Below are positions 32,924 through 42,368 of a stretch of 64,000 nt of DNA, one piece after another. Each line of letters starts with the position of its first letter. Position 1 is the stretch's first letter. The stretch lies in NCBI RefSeq assembly GCF_900111375.1, contig NZ_FOHB01000001.1, positions 124,001 through 188,000 on the forward strand, read 5' to 3'. The notes under the pieces are model-generated. The model made no database searches. It was not told the DNA's origin and saw only the letters and a list, made by a program, of their open reading frames with translations. The position numbers and the translations under genes are program-made. Origin of the DNA: Pedococcus cremeus (GTDB taxonomy: Bacteria > Actinomycetota > Actinomycetes > Actinomycetales > Dermatophilaceae).

Positions 32924-33838
32924 CTACGAACCCGAGGGGGCGAACACGACGAGCGCCCGCGCTTTCAGCCCGGACTCGTCGAGCATGGCCACCAGCGTGC
33001 CGTCCGGCGCGAAGGCCGCGACGGGCTCACGACGGCCGGCCGGGGCGGAGGTGATGCGCTGGCCGTAGCCGACGGCACGCGCCTCGGCCTCGCTGAGCTC
33101 GCGCGGGGTGAAGCCGCCGCGGGCCGCGTCGGCGATCGGCAGCAGCGGCACCTCGTCGCGCTCGGCGGCGGCCTCGAGCTGCTCGAGGGTGTGGGCCTGC
33201 TCGAGGGTGAACGAGCCGACCCGGGTGCGCCGCAGGGCGGTGAGGTGGCCACCCACGCCGAGCGCGGTGCCGAGGTCGCGGGCCAGCGCCCGCACGTAGG
33301 TGCCCGAGGACACCTCCACCTCGACGTCGACGTCGAGCACCGGCACACCGTCGGCCTCGGCGCGGCGGGTGGCCAGGACGTCGAAGCGGTGCACCGTCAC
33401 CGGTCGCGGCGGGAGCTCGACGTCCTCACCGGCCCGGACCCGGGCGTAGGACCTCTCCCCCTTGACCTTGATGGCACTGACCGCGCTGGGCACCTGCTCG
33501 ATGTCACCCGTGAGGGCGAGCACGGCGCCGCGGAGAGACCCGGCGGTCACCCCGTCGGCCGGGGTCGAGGCCGTGACCTCGCCCTCGGCGTCGTCGGTGA
33601 TGGTGCTCTGCCCGAGGCGGATGGTGGCGGTGTAGGTCTTGTCGCAGCCGACCAGAAAGGTCAGCAGCCGGGTGGCCTTGTTGACCCCGAGCACCAGCAC
33701 GCCGGTGGCCATCGGGTCGAGGGTGCCGGCGTGCCCGACGCGGCGGGTGCCACACAGGCGCCGGGCCCGGCCGACGACGTCGTGGCTGGTCCAGCCGGCC
33801 GGCTTGTCGACGACGAGCAGTCCGTCAGCGACGGGCAT
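32924..33838 (-). CDS. truB: tRNA pseudouridine55 synthase TruB
   Basis: TruB makes pseudouridine at position 55 of tRNAs. The 304-residue protein has the RNA-binding start GLLVVDKPAGWTSHDVV and motif II GHAGTLDPMATGVL with the catalytic Asp41, then KTYTATIRLG and the C-terminal SSGTYVRALARDLG (motif III-like). The final 70 residues look like a short C-terminal domain. Its ATG at 33838 overlaps the rbfA stop by 14 bases, so both are on one transcript. Confidence 0.96.
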   Translation of the reverse strand: MPVADGLLVVDKPAGWTSHDVVGRARRLCGTRRVGHAGTLDPMATGVLVLGVNKATRLLTFLVGCDKTYTATIRLGQSTITDDAEGEVTASTPADGVTAGSLRGAVLALTGDIEQVPSAVSAIKVKGERSYARVRAGEDVELPPRPVTVHRFDVLATRRAEADGVPVLDVDVEVEVSSGTYVRALARDLGTALGVGGHLTALRRTRVGSFTLEQAHTLEQLEAAAERDEVPLLPIADAARGGFTPRELSEAEARAVGYGQRITSAPAGRREPVAAFAPDGTLVAMLDESGLKARALVVFAPSGS

Positions 33839-34328
33839 CTGCTTCGCCGTCGAGGTCGGCGGTGTCCCACACGGTCTCGTCGGCGCCCTCGTCGAGGTCG
33901 TCGTCCTCGGTCGCGGGCTTCTTGTAGGGGTCGGCCTCGCCGGCGTACTTCGCCTCGGCCGCGGCAGCGGCCACGGCGGCGTCGCGCTCCTTGGCCTCGC
34001 GCAGGAGGTCCTCGAGGTGCGCGGCCGTCTCCGGGATCGCGTCGGCGAAGAAGTCCAGGCTGGGCGTCAGGCGGATGCTGATCTGGCCGCCCACGAAGGA
34101 GCGCAGCCGCCCCTTGTTCTTCTCGAGCAGGGCAGCGGTCCGGGCGCGCTGCGCCTCGTCGCCGAAGACGGTGTAGAAGACCGACGCGTGCTGCAGGTCG
34201 TTGGTGACCCGCACGTCGGTGATGGTGACGAAGCCGAGGTCGGGGTCCTTGACGATGCGCTCGACGTTGGCGGCGATCAGGACCTTGATGCGGTCGGCGA
34301 TCTTGCGGGCGCGTCCGGCGTCAGCCAT
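33825..34328 (-). CDS. rbfA: 30S ribosome-binding factor RbfA
   Basis: RbfA helps mature the 30S subunit and cold-shock growth. The 167-residue protein has the KH-like core RARKIADRIKVLIAANVERIVKDPDLGFVTITDVRVTNDLQHASVFYTVFG, then ISIRLTPSLDFFADAIPETAAHLEDLL. After residue 130 an acidic tail rich in Asp/Glu/Ala follows, common in actinobacteria. GGAGGA precedes the ATG at 34328; the frame to 34418 is not real. Confidence 0.95.
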   Translation of the reverse strand: MADAGRARKIADRIKVLIAANVERIVKDPDLGFVTITDVRVTNDLQHASVFYTVFGDEAQRARTAALLEKNKGRLRSFVGGQISIRLTPSLDFFADAIPETAAHLEDLLREAKERDAAVAAAAAEAKYAGEADPYKKPATEDDDLDEGADETVWDTADLDGEADARR

Positions 34329-34396
34329 GGCTCCTCCTGAGGTGGACGGTGGGGTCGTGCGGGCGCAGGGACGCCGCCCGCACGAGGGAGAGGTGC

Positions 34397-34429
34397 GGGT
34401 ATGCCGGGTGGTGACCACCCGGCATACCC
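34397..34429. terminator. infB terminator: 33-base palindrome of paired GTATGCC/GGCATAC
   Basis: Positions 34397-34412 and 34414-34429 are perfect complements around a single G. Each arm contains the window-wide motif (34399-34405 and 34421-34427). It lies between the infB stop (34478) and rbfA start, so it probably acts as a gene-end hairpin. Confidence 0.8.
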
Positions 34430-34477
34430 CTCACCTCGGTGCGTGCCCCTGCGTCAACAGGGGCACGCCGTGCCGCG

Positions 34478-37363
34478 TCAGGCGCGCGGCTTCTCGCGCA
34501 TCTCGTAGGTGGAGATGAGGTCGCCGAGCTGCAGGTCGTTGTAGGACCCGAGGTTGATGCCGCACTCGAAGCCCTCGCGGACCTCGGTGACATCGTCCTT
34601 GAACCGGCGCAGGCCGGCGATCTCGACGTTCTCGGCCACCACGACACCGTTGCGCGTGATCCGCGCCTTGGTGCCGCGCTTGATCTCGCCGCTGCGGACG
34701 ATCGAACCGGCGATGTTGCCGAACTTGGACGAGCGGAAGATCTCGCGGATCTCCGCCGTGCCGAGCTGGTGCTCCTCGTACTCCGGCTTGAGCATGCCCT
34801 TCAGGGCTGCCTCGATCTCCTCGATGGCGTTGTAGATCACCGAGTAGTAGCGGATCTCGACGCCCTCGCGCTCGGCGTAGTCGGCGTTCTGGCCCTCGGC
34901 CCGAACGTTGTAGCCGATGATGATGGCGTCGGACGCCATCGCGAGGTTGATGTTGTTCATCGTGATCGCACCGACGCCGCGGTCGATGATCCGCAGGTCG
35001 ACCTCGTCGCCCACGTCGATCTGCAGCAGCGCGTCCTCGAGCGCCTCGACCGAACCGGAGACGTCGCCCTTGAGGATGAGGTTGAGCGTCTCCACCTTGC
35101 CGGCCGCGAGCGCCTCGTTGAGGTCCTCGAGGCTGATGCGCTTGCGGGCCTTGGCCAGGGAGGCCTGACGGTCCGCAGCCTCACGCCGCTCGGCGATCTG
35201 GCGGGCGGTGCGGTCGTCGGGAGCCACCACGAAGGTGTCACCCGCACGCGGCACGGAGGACAGGCCGAGCACCTGCACCGGGCGGGACGGACCCGCCTCG
35301 TCGACGTTCTTGCCGTGCTCGTCGAGCATGGCGCGAACGCGGCCGTAGGCGCTGCCGGTGACGATCGCGTCACCGACGTGCAGGGTGCCGGTCTGCACCA
35401 GCACCGTCGCGGTGGCACCGCGGCCACGGTCGAGGTTGGCCTCGATCGCGACACCACGGGCGTCCTTGTCCGGGTTGGCCCGCAGGTCGAGCGCTGCGTC
35501 GGCGGTCAGCAGGACGGCCTCGAGGAGGCTGTCGATGTTCTGGCCGGCCTTCGCGGAGACGTCGACGAACATCGTGTCGCCGCCGTACTCCTCGGCGATG
35601 AGGTTGTACTCGGTCAGCTGCTGGCGCACCTTGGCCGGGTTGGCACCCTCGACGTCGATCTTGTTGACCGCGACCACGATCGGCACGTCGGCCGCCTGGG
35701 CGTGGTTCAGCGCCTCGATGGTCTGCGGCATCACGCCGTCGTCGGCGGCGACGACGAGGATCGCGATGTCGGTGACCTTCGCACCGCGGGCACGCATGGC
35801 GGTGAACGCCTCGTGACCCGGGGTGTCGATGAAGGTGATCGGCCGGTCGACACCCTCGTGCACCTTGTGCACCTGGTAGGCGCCGATGTGCTGGGTGATG
35901 CCGCCGGACTCGCCGCCCGCGACGTTCTCGTTGCGGATGGCGTCGAGCAGGCGGGTCTTTCCGTGGTCGACGTGGCCCATGACGGTCACGACCGGTGGAC
36001 GCGCCTCGAGGTCCTCTTCCTCCTCGCCCTCGATGCCCGTCTCCAGGTCGATGTGGAAGGCGTCGAAGAGCTCCTTCTCCTCCTCCTCGGGGGAGACGAC
36101 CTGGATGTCGTAGCCGAGCTCGGCGCCGAGCAGCTTGAAGGTGTCCTCGTCGAGCGACTGCGTGGCCGTGGCCATCTCGCCGAGGTGGAAGAGCACCGTC
36201 ACGAGGGCGCCCGGGTTGGCGTCGATCTTGTCGGCGAAGTCGCTCAGGGACGAGCCGCGGCGAACGCGGATGACGGTCGAGCCGTTGCCGCGAGGGACGC
36301 TCACGCCACCGATCGACGGCGCCTGCATCTGCTCGAACTCCTGGCGCTTCGCGCGCTTGGACTTGCGGCCGCGGACCGGACGACCGCCACCGCGGCCGAA
36401 CGCACCTGCCGTGGAGCCACGACCGGCGCCACCACGGAAGCCACCGCCACCGGGACGACCGGCGAAGCCACCGCCGCCGCCGGGACGACCGCCACCGGCA
36501 CCGCCGGGGCCACCACCGGGACGACCGCCCGGACGGGCCGGACGCTCACCGGGTCGGGCGACCGCGCTGCGGTCGGGCATCATGCCGGGGCTCGGACGCG
36601 GGCCACCCGGACGGGGACCGGCCGCACCAGTGCCACCCGGACGGGGCCCGGGACGGTTCTGGGGACGCGGCATGCCCTGGCTCGGGGCGAACGGGTTGTT
36701 GCCGGGACGCGGCGAACCCTCGCGCCCGCCACCCTCGCGGCCGGCACGCATGCCCTGGCTCGGGGCGAACGGGTTGTTGCCCGGGCGCGGGGCGCCGGGA
36801 CGGGGACCGCCGGGCCGGGGGGCGGACCCACCAGCGGGACGCGGCGCGCCCGCACCAGCGCCACCCGGGCGAGGTGCACCGGTGCCGGGACGCGGGGACG
36901 GCGGCACGCCGGGGCCCTGGCGGCCCTCGTCACGCGAGGACTGCACGCGCGCGGCCGGGGCCTCGGGGGTCTTCGGCGCGGGACGGGGGCCGGGCGTCGG
37001 GCCGGACGGCGCGACAGCAGGCTTCGCCGGGGCGGCGGGCTCGGCCGCGGCCGGAGCGGCCGGAGCCGGGGTCGCCGGAGCCGGAGCGGCCGCAGCCGGG
37101 GCAGCCGGAGCTGCGGGGGCCGGTGCAGCCGGGGCAGCAGGCTTCCTCGCCCCCGGCTTGGCGGCGGGCTTCGCCTCGGCCTGGCCGTCGCCGCTGCCGC
37201 GGAGCTCCGCGGGGAAGGTCTCCTTGATCTTGCGGACGACCGGCGGCTCGATGGTGGACGACGCGGAGCGGACGAACTCGCCCTGCTCCTTCAAGTGGTT
37301 GAGCAGTGTCTTGCTCTCGACTCCGAGCTCCTTGGCGAGCTCGTAGACACGGACCTTGGCCAC
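34478..37363 (-). CDS. infB: Translation initiation factor IF-2
   Basis: IF-2 places initiator tRNA on the 30S subunit and promotes subunit joining using GTP. The 961-residue protein has an IF2-N module at the start ([22 protein letters not shown]), a long Pro/Ala/Gly/Arg-rich linker (about 55-350) and then the G domain (GHVDHGKT near 460; NKID near 563) and C-domains. The linker contains the repeat [10 protein letters not shown] twice (encoded at about 36670-36715 and 36747-36790) and glycine-rich GGRPGGG runs. Length over 950 residues is typical of actinobacteria. Confidence 0.98.
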   Translation of the reverse strand: MAKVRVYELAKELGVESKTLLNHLKEQGEFVRSASSTIEPPVVRKIKETFPAELRGSGDGQAEAKPAAKPGARKPAAPAAPAPAAPAAPAAAAPAPATPAPAAPAAAEPAAPAKPAVAPSGPTPGPRPAPKTPEAPAARVQSSRDEGRQGPGVPPSPRPGTGAPRPGGAGAGAPRPAGGSAPRPGGPRPGAPRPGNNPFAPSQGMRAGREGGGREGSPRPGNNPFAPSQGMPRPQNRPGPRPGGTGAAGPRPGGPRPSPGMMPDRSAVARPGERPARPGGRPGGGPGGAGGGRPGGGGGFAGRPGGGGFRGGAGRGSTAGAFGRGGGRPVRGRKSKRAKRQEFEQMQAPSIGGVSVPRGNGSTVIRVRRGSSLSDFADKIDANPGALVTVLFHLGEMATATQSLDEDTFKLLGAELGYDIQVVSPEEEEKELFDAFHIDLETGIEGEEEEDLEARPPVVTVMGHVDHGKTRLLDAIRNENVAGGESGGITQHIGAYQVHKVHEGVDRPITFIDTPGHEAFTAMRARGAKVTDIAILVVAADDGVMPQTIEALNHAQAADVPIVVAVNKIDVEGANPAKVRQQLTEYNLIAEEYGGDTMFVDVSAKAGQNIDSLLEAVLLTADAALDLRANPDKDARGVAIEANLDRGRGATATVLVQTGTLHVGDAIVTGSAYGRVRAMLDEHGKNVDEAGPSRPVQVLGLSSVPRAGDTFVVAPDDRTARQIAERREAADRQASLAKARKRISLEDLNEALAAGKVETLNLILKGDVSGSVEALEDALLQIDVGDEVDLRIIDRGVGAITMNNINLAMASDAIIIGYNVRAEGQNADYAEREGVEIRYYSVIYNAIEEIEAALKGMLKPEYEEHQLGTAEIREIFRSSKFGNIAGSIVRSGEIKRGTKARITRNGVVVAENVEIAGLRRFKDDVTEVREGFECGINLGSYNDLQLGDLISTYEMREKPRA

Positions 37364-37478
37364 GTTTCTCCTGTCTGGTCCGTGCCGGGACAGGCGCGGA
37401 CCGTCGTTAATGCTGGGGGGTGCTCATCGCTGAGTACTCATCGGGTGCTCATCAGCGTCAAACCCGCTTTCGGTTCCC

Positions 37479-37829
37479 TCATTCGGACGGTTTTCCCTGC
37501 TTTGCTGCCTCGAGGTGGTCCCTCACCGGGTTCGGGTCCAGGGCGGCGCTGACACGCAGCGCGCGCCCGAAGGCCCGCCGGCGAAGGGCTTGGTCGAAGC
37601 AGTCGGTCGTCGGGTGCAGCCATGCGCCACGGCCCGGCGAACAACGTCGCAGATCAGGTACAAGCAGGAACTGGCCCTGTTCATTCCTCATCGCGACCAC
37701 TCGCAGGAGCACCGACCGGCTATCCCTCCCACGACACCCCACGCACGTCCGGGTCGGGCGCGCTGCGCCCTCGTCGTGCCGTGCACGGGTGCGCCGAGGC
37801 TGGAGTCCAGTCCGGTCGGTCCCCACCAC
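37479..37829 (-). CDS. ylxR: YlxR family RNA-binding/regulatory protein
   Basis: The 116-residue protein has the DUF448 pattern RTCVGCRGRDSRSVLLRVVA, then DLRRCSPGRGAWLHP, DCFDQALRRRAFGRAL. YlxR lies between nusA and infB in many bacteria and is reported to bind RNA or RNase P. The N-terminal ~28 residues (GTD RTGLQPRRTRARHDEG region) are poorly conserved and start choice (GTG 37829 or 37826) is uncertain. It is 8 bases after the nusA stop. Confidence 0.88.
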   Translation of the reverse strand: MVGTDRTGLQPRRTRARHDEGAARPTRTCVGCRGRDSRSVLLRVVAMRNEQGQFLLVPDLRRCSPGRGAWLHPTTDCFDQALRRRAFGRALRVSAALDPNPVRDHLEAAKQGKPSE

Positions 37830-37837
37830 TCTACCCG

Positions 37838-38989
37838 TTACCGGGGCGCGTGTGCGCCACCGGCACCGCCGGTCCGGTCACCACCGGCACCAGCGGCTCC
37901 ACCAGCACCATGACCAGCGGACTGCCCACCACGCTGACCGGCCCCGGACGCACCGGTCGAGCCGGTCGAGCGGCCGCCCTGCTGGCCGGAGGGGGCGTTG
38001 TCGGGGCGGATGTCGATGCGCCAGCCGGTCAGCTTGGCGGCGAGGCGGGCGTTCTGGCCCTCCTTGCCGATGGCGAGCGAGAGCTGGTAGTCGGGCACCA
38101 CCACGCGGGCCGCGCGCAGCTTGGGGTCGACGATCTCGACCGACTCCACCCGCGAGGGCGAGAGCGCCGCCGCGACGAACACCTTGGGGTCCTCGGAGTA
38201 GTCGACGATGTCGATCTTCTCGCCGTGCAGCTCGGTCATGACCGCGCGCACGCGCGCGCCCATGGGGCCGATGCAGGCGCCCTTGGCGTTGAGTCCCGCG
38301 ACCTTGGAGTGCACGGCGATCTTGGTGCGGTGGCCGGCCTCGCGGGCCAGCGCGGCGATCTCGACGCTGCCGTCGGCGATCTCGGGCACCTCGAGCGCGA
38401 ACAGCTTGCGCACCAGGTTGGGGTGGGTGCGCGACAGGCCGATCTGCGGGCCCTTCGGGCCGCGGCGCACGCTGACCACGAAGCAGCGCAGGCGCTCGCC
38501 GTGCACGTACTTCTCCCCCGGCACCTGCTCGGCCAGCGGCAGGATGCCCTCCACGGTGCCGAAGTCGACCAGCACGTGGCGGGGGTCGGAGCTCTGCTGG
38601 ATCACGCCGGCGACGACGTCACCCTCGCGACCCTTGAAGTCGCCGAGGATGGCCTCGTCCTCGAGGTCGCGCAGGCGCTGGACGATGACCTGGCGGGCGG
38701 TCGACGCGGCGATGCGGCCGAAGCCCGAGGGGGTGTCGTCGAACTCGGGCCCGAGCTCGGGACGCCCGCGCTCCTCGCCCTCGGCCGGCTCCGGGGTCTC
38801 GAGCTCCTCGCGGGCCCACACGATCACGTGGCCGGTCTTGCGGTCGAGCTCGACCCGGGCGTGCTTGTAGGCGCCCTCGGTGCGGTGGTAGGCGACGAGC
38901 AGCGCCTGCTCGATGGCAGGGATCAGGATCTCGAGCGAGATGTCGCGCTCGCGCTCGAGGGCCCTCAGGGCCGCAAGGTCGATGTCCAT
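37838..38989 (-). CDS. nusA: Transcription termination/antitermination factor NusA
   Basis: NusA binds RNA polymerase and nascent RNA and controls pausing, termination and rrn antitermination. The 383-residue protein has the N-terminal RNAP-binding domain, S1 (GDVVAGVIQ, residue ~130) and KH domains ([10 protein letters not shown]...[17 protein letters not shown] and the [20 protein letters not shown] second KH). The ATG at 38989 has GGAGAAC upstream. A Ser/Gly/Thr-rich tail of about 45 residues ([10 protein letters not shown]..., AGGAAGAGG...) follows the KH domains and is unusual in composition. The frame extending to 40348 overlaps rimP and a divergent gene and is rejected. Confidence 0.97.
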   Translation of the reverse strand: MDIDLAALRALERERDISLEILIPAIEQALLVAYHRTEGAYKHARVELDRKTGHVIVWAREELETPEPAEGEERGRPELGPEFDDTPSGFGRIAASTARQVIVQRLRDLEDEAILGDFKGREGDVVAGVIQQSSDPRHVLVDFGTVEGILPLAEQVPGEKYVHGERLRCFVVSVRRGPKGPQIGLSRTHPNLVRKLFALEVPEIADGSVEIAALAREAGHRTKIAVHSKVAGLNAKGACIGPMGARVRAVMTELHGEKIDIVDYSEDPKVFVAAALSPSRVESVEIVDPKLRAARVVVPDYQLSLAIGKEGQNARLAAKLTGWRIDIRPDNAPSGQQGGRSTGSTGASGAGQRGGQSAGHGAGGAAGAGGDRTGGAGGAHAPR

Positions 38990-39000
38990 GTTCAGTTCTC

Positions 39001-39561
39001 CTACTCGCTGCTGTCGGTGCCGTCGTGCGCGGCGCTGTCGTGCTCGTGACGCTCGTGACCCCGCGAGAACTCGACCTGGACCGCGGCACGCGCGACGTCG
39101 GCATACCGGAGCTCGAGCTCGCGTGCGGGCTGCTTCTTGACGGCGGGGACCTCGATGGTGAGCCCCTCGGCGCCGGCCCGCAGGATGCGGCCGGTCACCG
39201 GCTCGCCCTCGACGGGGGTCAGGGTGACCAGGCGCGAGACGTTGCGCTGGAAGTGCCGCGGCTCGGTCAGTGGGCGGTCGACGCCCGGAGAGGTGACCTC
39301 GAGCGTGTACGGCTGCTCGCCCATCACGTCGGAGGCGTCGAGCGCGTCGCCGACGACGCGGGTGGCGTCGGCGACCTCGTCGAGGGTCAGCGACGGGGTG
39401 GGCTCGGTGACATCGGCGCCGTCGGCGTCGAGAACGCGGTCGATCCAGACGCGCACCAGGCGGCGTCGTCCCGCCGGCGTGACCGCGACGTCCTCGACCA
39501 GCAGGCCCAGGGCGGCGAGCGGGCCCTCGACGGTAGGACGGATCTGCTCTCTCACGCTCAT
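39001..39561 (-). CDS. rimP: Ribosome maturation factor RimP
   Basis: RimP is needed for 30S maturation and lies before nusA in most bacteria. The 186-residue protein has the RimP core with [62 protein letters not shown] and a C-terminal acidic/His-rich tail ([13 protein letters not shown]). RimP-NusA spacing is 11 bases. It is the first gene of the minus-strand rimP-ribF operon. Confidence 0.96.
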   Translation of the reverse strand: MSVREQIRPTVEGPLAALGLLVEDVAVTPAGRRRLVRVWIDRVLDADGADVTEPTPSLTLDEVADATRVVGDALDASDVMGEQPYTLEVTSPGVDRPLTEPRHFQRNVSRLVTLTPVEGEPVTGRILRAGAEGLTIEVPAVKKQPARELELRYADVARAAVQVEFSRGHERHEHDSAAHDGTDSSE

Positions 39562-39692
39562 GCGGATCGTCCTCTCTGAAGTTCTCGGGTCCGTGCGCGC
39601 ACACTCTATCCACGGGGGCAGCCGCGCTGCATGTCGCCCGACGACACCCGGTGCGGCCGGTCGGCATCCCGCCGCGTGCCATGATCGGGCCC

Positions 39693-40712
39693 ATGCCCGA
39701 GACGCGTATGCCGTGCGGCCCGAGCCGACGGTCGGTGCTGGCCGTCCTCGGGCTCGGCGCTGCGGGGGTGGCGCTGTCCGGGTGCGGGATCCGCCTCGAG
39801 GACGACGCTCCCCGCGTGCCGCTCGTGCCCACCCGGGAGCCGGTGCCGGGCGAGGCGTTCCTGATCGGGCTGTGGCTCGGTTCGCAGGACCTCTCGGCCC
39901 AGGCGTCCGCCCTCGGGGGGCCCGGCACCGGGCTGCCCGCCCGGCTCGCCCTGCTGCACCGCGCCCAGGCGGAGGTGCTGCGGACCCTGCTGCGCAGCGA
40001 GGGCGTGCCCGACTCGGTGGTGGACGACGCCCGGGAGCGGCACACGTCCACGCCGTCGACCACGTCGAGCCCCTCCGCCGCGTCCCCCACGTCCGGCGCC
40101 ACGCCCGGCCGGTCGAGCACCGGCGCGCCCACCTCCCCCTCGCGCTCCACCCTGGCGGCAGCCGAAGCCGCGACGCTGTCCCCCGAGTCGTTCGCGGCGC
40201 TCAAGGCGCTCGACGCCAAGGCGGTCGTGACGCCGGCGGCCGCCCTCGCCCAGCGGGCCGCCGCCGCGACCCTCCTGGGCAAGCTGCCGGCGTGGCCCAC
40301 CCAGGAGGACGTGCCGGCGGACCTCGCCGCGGCGGCGCTCGAGGCCACCCGCGCGGCGGTCTACGGGTTCGAGGTCGTGGCGGCTCAGTCGGCCGGGGCC
40401 CAGCGCGCCCAGGCCACCGCGACGCTCGCGACGCTGCGCGCCCGCGTCGCACGGCTCGAGCAGCCGGCCGGTGACAAGGCCCCGCCCGCCTCGCTGGGCT
40501 ACCCGCTGCCCTTCCCGGTCACGACCCCCGGTGCCGCGAAGCGCCTGGCCCTGCACGTGCTCGAGGGCCTGCGGGCGAGCCAAGCCGCCGCGACCGGGCG
40601 GGCGGCCCGCGACGCCACCGGGCTCGCGGCCACCGTGCAGTGGCTGGCCGAGGCCGAGGGCCTGTGCCACCGCTGGGGCATGGCCCTGCAGCCCTTCCCC
40701 GGCCTGGAGTGA
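39693..40712 (+). CDS. DUF4439 putative lipoprotein
   Basis: The 339-residue protein has a twin-Arg-free lipoprotein signal: [20 protein letters not shown] with the lipobox LSGC at 28-31 and Cys31 as the likely lipidation site. A Ser/Thr/Pro-rich linker (about 115-150: [11 protein letters not shown]...) precedes a C-terminal helical DUF4439/ferritin-like region with [15 protein letters not shown] and [14 protein letters not shown]. The actual C-terminal domain is a ferritin-like bundle in this family. ATG 39693 follows a CATGAT at seven bases; 39681 is alternative. It is coupled to the kinase gene by a GTGA overlap. Confidence 0.82.
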   Translation: MPETRMPCGPSRRSVLAVLGLGAAGVALSGCGIRLEDDAPRVPLVPTREPVPGEAFLIGLWLGSQDLSAQASALGGPGTGLPARLALLHRAQAEVLRTLLRSEGVPDSVVDDARERHTSTPSTTSSPSAASPTSGATPGRSSTGAPTSPSRSTLAAAEAATLSPESFAALKALDAKAVVTPAAALAQRAAAATLLGKLPAWPTQEDVPADLAAAALEATRAAVYGFEVVAAQSAGAQRAQATATLATLRARVARLEQPAGDKAPPASLGYPLPFPVTTPGAAKRLALHVLEGLRASQAAATGRAARDATGLAATVQWLAEAEGLCHRWGMALQPFPGLE

Positions 40713-41635
40713 GCGTGCCCTCGACCACCGAGGCCGCCGCCCTGATCCCCGACGGGTGGCGTGAGCAGGTCTCCCGGCTGCCCGCCGAGGGTGGCCCGTC
40801 CGGCGCGACATGGGCGGCCGGTCTCCCCCGCCTGCTGGCCGACCTGCTCGACCACTGGGGCCTGTCCCCCACCGGGACCGGCATGACCGGCTGGACCGCA
40901 GTGGTCGTGCCGGTCACCCGCGAGGGTGACCCGCTGGTTCTCAAGGTGGTGTGGCCGCACCACGAGGCCGCGGCCGAGCCGCTGGCCCTGCGACACTGGG
41001 CGGGCAACGGGGCGGTGCGCCTCGTGGCGGCCGAGCCCTCGCGCGGGGGCCTGCTCCTCGAGGCCCTCGACCCCACGACGGACCTGCGGTGCGAGCCGGT
41101 CGAGGACGCCTGCGAGGTCATCGGCGGCCTGCTCCGCCGGCTCCACGTGCCCGCGCCGCCGCGGGTGCGCACGCTCAGCGACTGGCTGGAGCGGCAGCTC
41201 GGCCGGCTGCCGCAGCACGCCGACACGGTGCCCCGCCGGATGCTCGACCAGGCCGAGTCGCTCATGCGTCAGCTCGCGACGGTGCCGGAGGTCGACGGCA
41301 CCCTGCTGCACACCGACCTGCACTTCCAGAACGTCCTCGCCGCCGGTCGCGAGCCCTGGCTGGCCATCGACCCCAAGCCGCTGGCGGGTCGTCCCGGGTT
41401 CGAGCTCCCGCCGGTGCTGTGGAACCGGCTCGGCGAGCTCGGCACCGGCTCGGCGTTCCGCTGGTCGGTGCGCCGCCGGCTGCAGGTCGTCTGCGAGGCG
41501 GCCGGCATCGATGAGGACGAGGCGCGCGCCTGGGTCGTGGTCCGCGAGACGGCCGAGGCGATGTCCGCAGCCGACGACGGCGACCGTGACGCGCTCACGC
41601 TGGCCATCTCGCTCGCCAAGGCGATGGACGACTGA
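40709..41635 (+). CDS. Aminoglycoside/hydroxyurea phosphotransferase-like kinase
   Basis: This 308-residue protein is of the APH fold (APH_6_hur type): an early VVPVTREGDPLVLKVVWPHHEAAAEPLALRHWAG with the conserved Lys of the nucleotide site, then the catalytic loop LLHTDLHFQNVLA (residue ~200) and IDPKPLAGRPGFEL (residue ~218) with the metal-binding Asp. Proteins of this family include streptomycin/hydroxyurea phosphotransferases, but many actinobacterial members have unknown substrates. The GTG at 40709 overlaps the DUF4439 stop by four bases, implying coupling. I would not call it a resistance gene on this evidence. Confidence 0.82.
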   Translation: MSVPSTTEAAALIPDGWREQVSRLPAEGGPSGATWAAGLPRLLADLLDHWGLSPTGTGMTGWTAVVVPVTREGDPLVLKVVWPHHEAAAEPLALRHWAGNGAVRLVAAEPSRGGLLLEALDPTTDLRCEPVEDACEVIGGLLRRLHVPAPPRVRTLSDWLERQLGRLPQHADTVPRRMLDQAESLMRQLATVPEVDGTLLHTDLHFQNVLAAGREPWLAIDPKPLAGRPGFELPPVLWNRLGELGTGSAFRWSVRRRLQVVCEAAGIDEDEARAWVVVRETAEAMSAADDGDRDALTLAISLAKAMDD

Positions 41636-41642
41636 GCCGTCT

Positions 41643-42368
41643 CTACCCGACCCAGGTGTACTCGACCTCGGGCCGCCCCGAGCCGGTGTAACGCGACCGG
41701 CGCACGGCCAGACGGCCCTCGCAGAGGTACTCGGCGTAGCGCCGGGCCGTGACCCTGCTGACGCCGACCGCCTCGCCGAGCTCGGAGGCCGACAGGCCGG
41801 CACCGGCCTCACGCAGCGCCCGGCTCACCCGGGCGAGCAGCTCCTCGCCCATGCCCTTCGGGAGCCGGGCCTCGGTGGCCGCCCGGACACCGGAGACGAC
41901 CTCGTCGACCTCCGCCTGGGTGCCCACCTGCTCGGCGCCGTGCAGCTGCTCGCGGTAGGTGCGGTAGGCCAGCAGCCGCTCGCGCAGCGTGGCGAAGACG
42001 AACGGCTTGAGCACGTACTGCACCACCCCGAGCGACACCGCCGCCCGCACCACCTCGAGGTCGCGCGCCGAGGTGAGCGCGATGACGTCGGCCCGGTGCC
42101 CACCCGCCCGCATGGCCCGCACCACCTCGAGGCCGTGCCGGTCGGGCAGGTTCATGTCGAGCAGCACGAGGTCGATGCGGTGCTCCTGCAGTGCTTGCAG
42201 CGCGGCCTGGCTGGTGCCGGCCGTCGCCACGACGGCGAAACCGGGCACCCGCAGGACGTATGCCGCGTGCGCCTCCGCCGCGACCGGCTCGTCCTCGACC
42301 ACGAGGACGCCCAGGACGCCCACGCCGTCCGCGGCGCCCCGCTGGCCACCTGCCTGCTCGCCGCTCAC
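41643..42368 (-). CDS. CitB/DctR-type response regulator
   Basis: The 241-residue protein has a receiver domain with the acidic pocket ED at 25-26 and phosphoryl-acceptor Asp71 in DLVLLDMNLPD, Lys in LGVVQYVLKPF near 122, and a C-terminal helix-turn-helix (about 190-215: LSASELGEAVGVSRVTARRYAEYL). This is the CitB/DcuR architecture that partners CitA/DcuS sensors. Its GTG at 42368 overlaps the sensor stop by four bases, so both are made together. It likely regulates the divergent dctA gene. Confidence 0.93.
   Translation of the reverse strand: MSGEQAGGQRGAADGVGVLGVLVVEDEPVAAEAHAAYVLRVPGFAVVATAGTSQAALQALQEHRIDLVLLDMNLPDRHGLEVVRAMRAGGHRADVIALTSARDLEVVRAAVSLGVVQYVLKPFVFATLRERLLAYRTYREQLHGAEQVGTQAEVDEVVSGVRAATEARLPKGMGEELLARVSRALREAGAGLSASELGEAVGVSRVTARRYAEYLCEGRLAVRRSRYTGSGRPEVEYTWVG

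Noticed and set aside
38990-40348. NusA N-terminal extension to 40348
   Set aside because: The extra part is antisense to DUF4439 and overlaps rimP; ATG 38989 has a good ribosome site and starts the family domain.
40709-41635. Aminoglycoside resistance gene
   Set aside because: Fold match only; no resistance context and diverse actinobacterial homologues are of unknown function.
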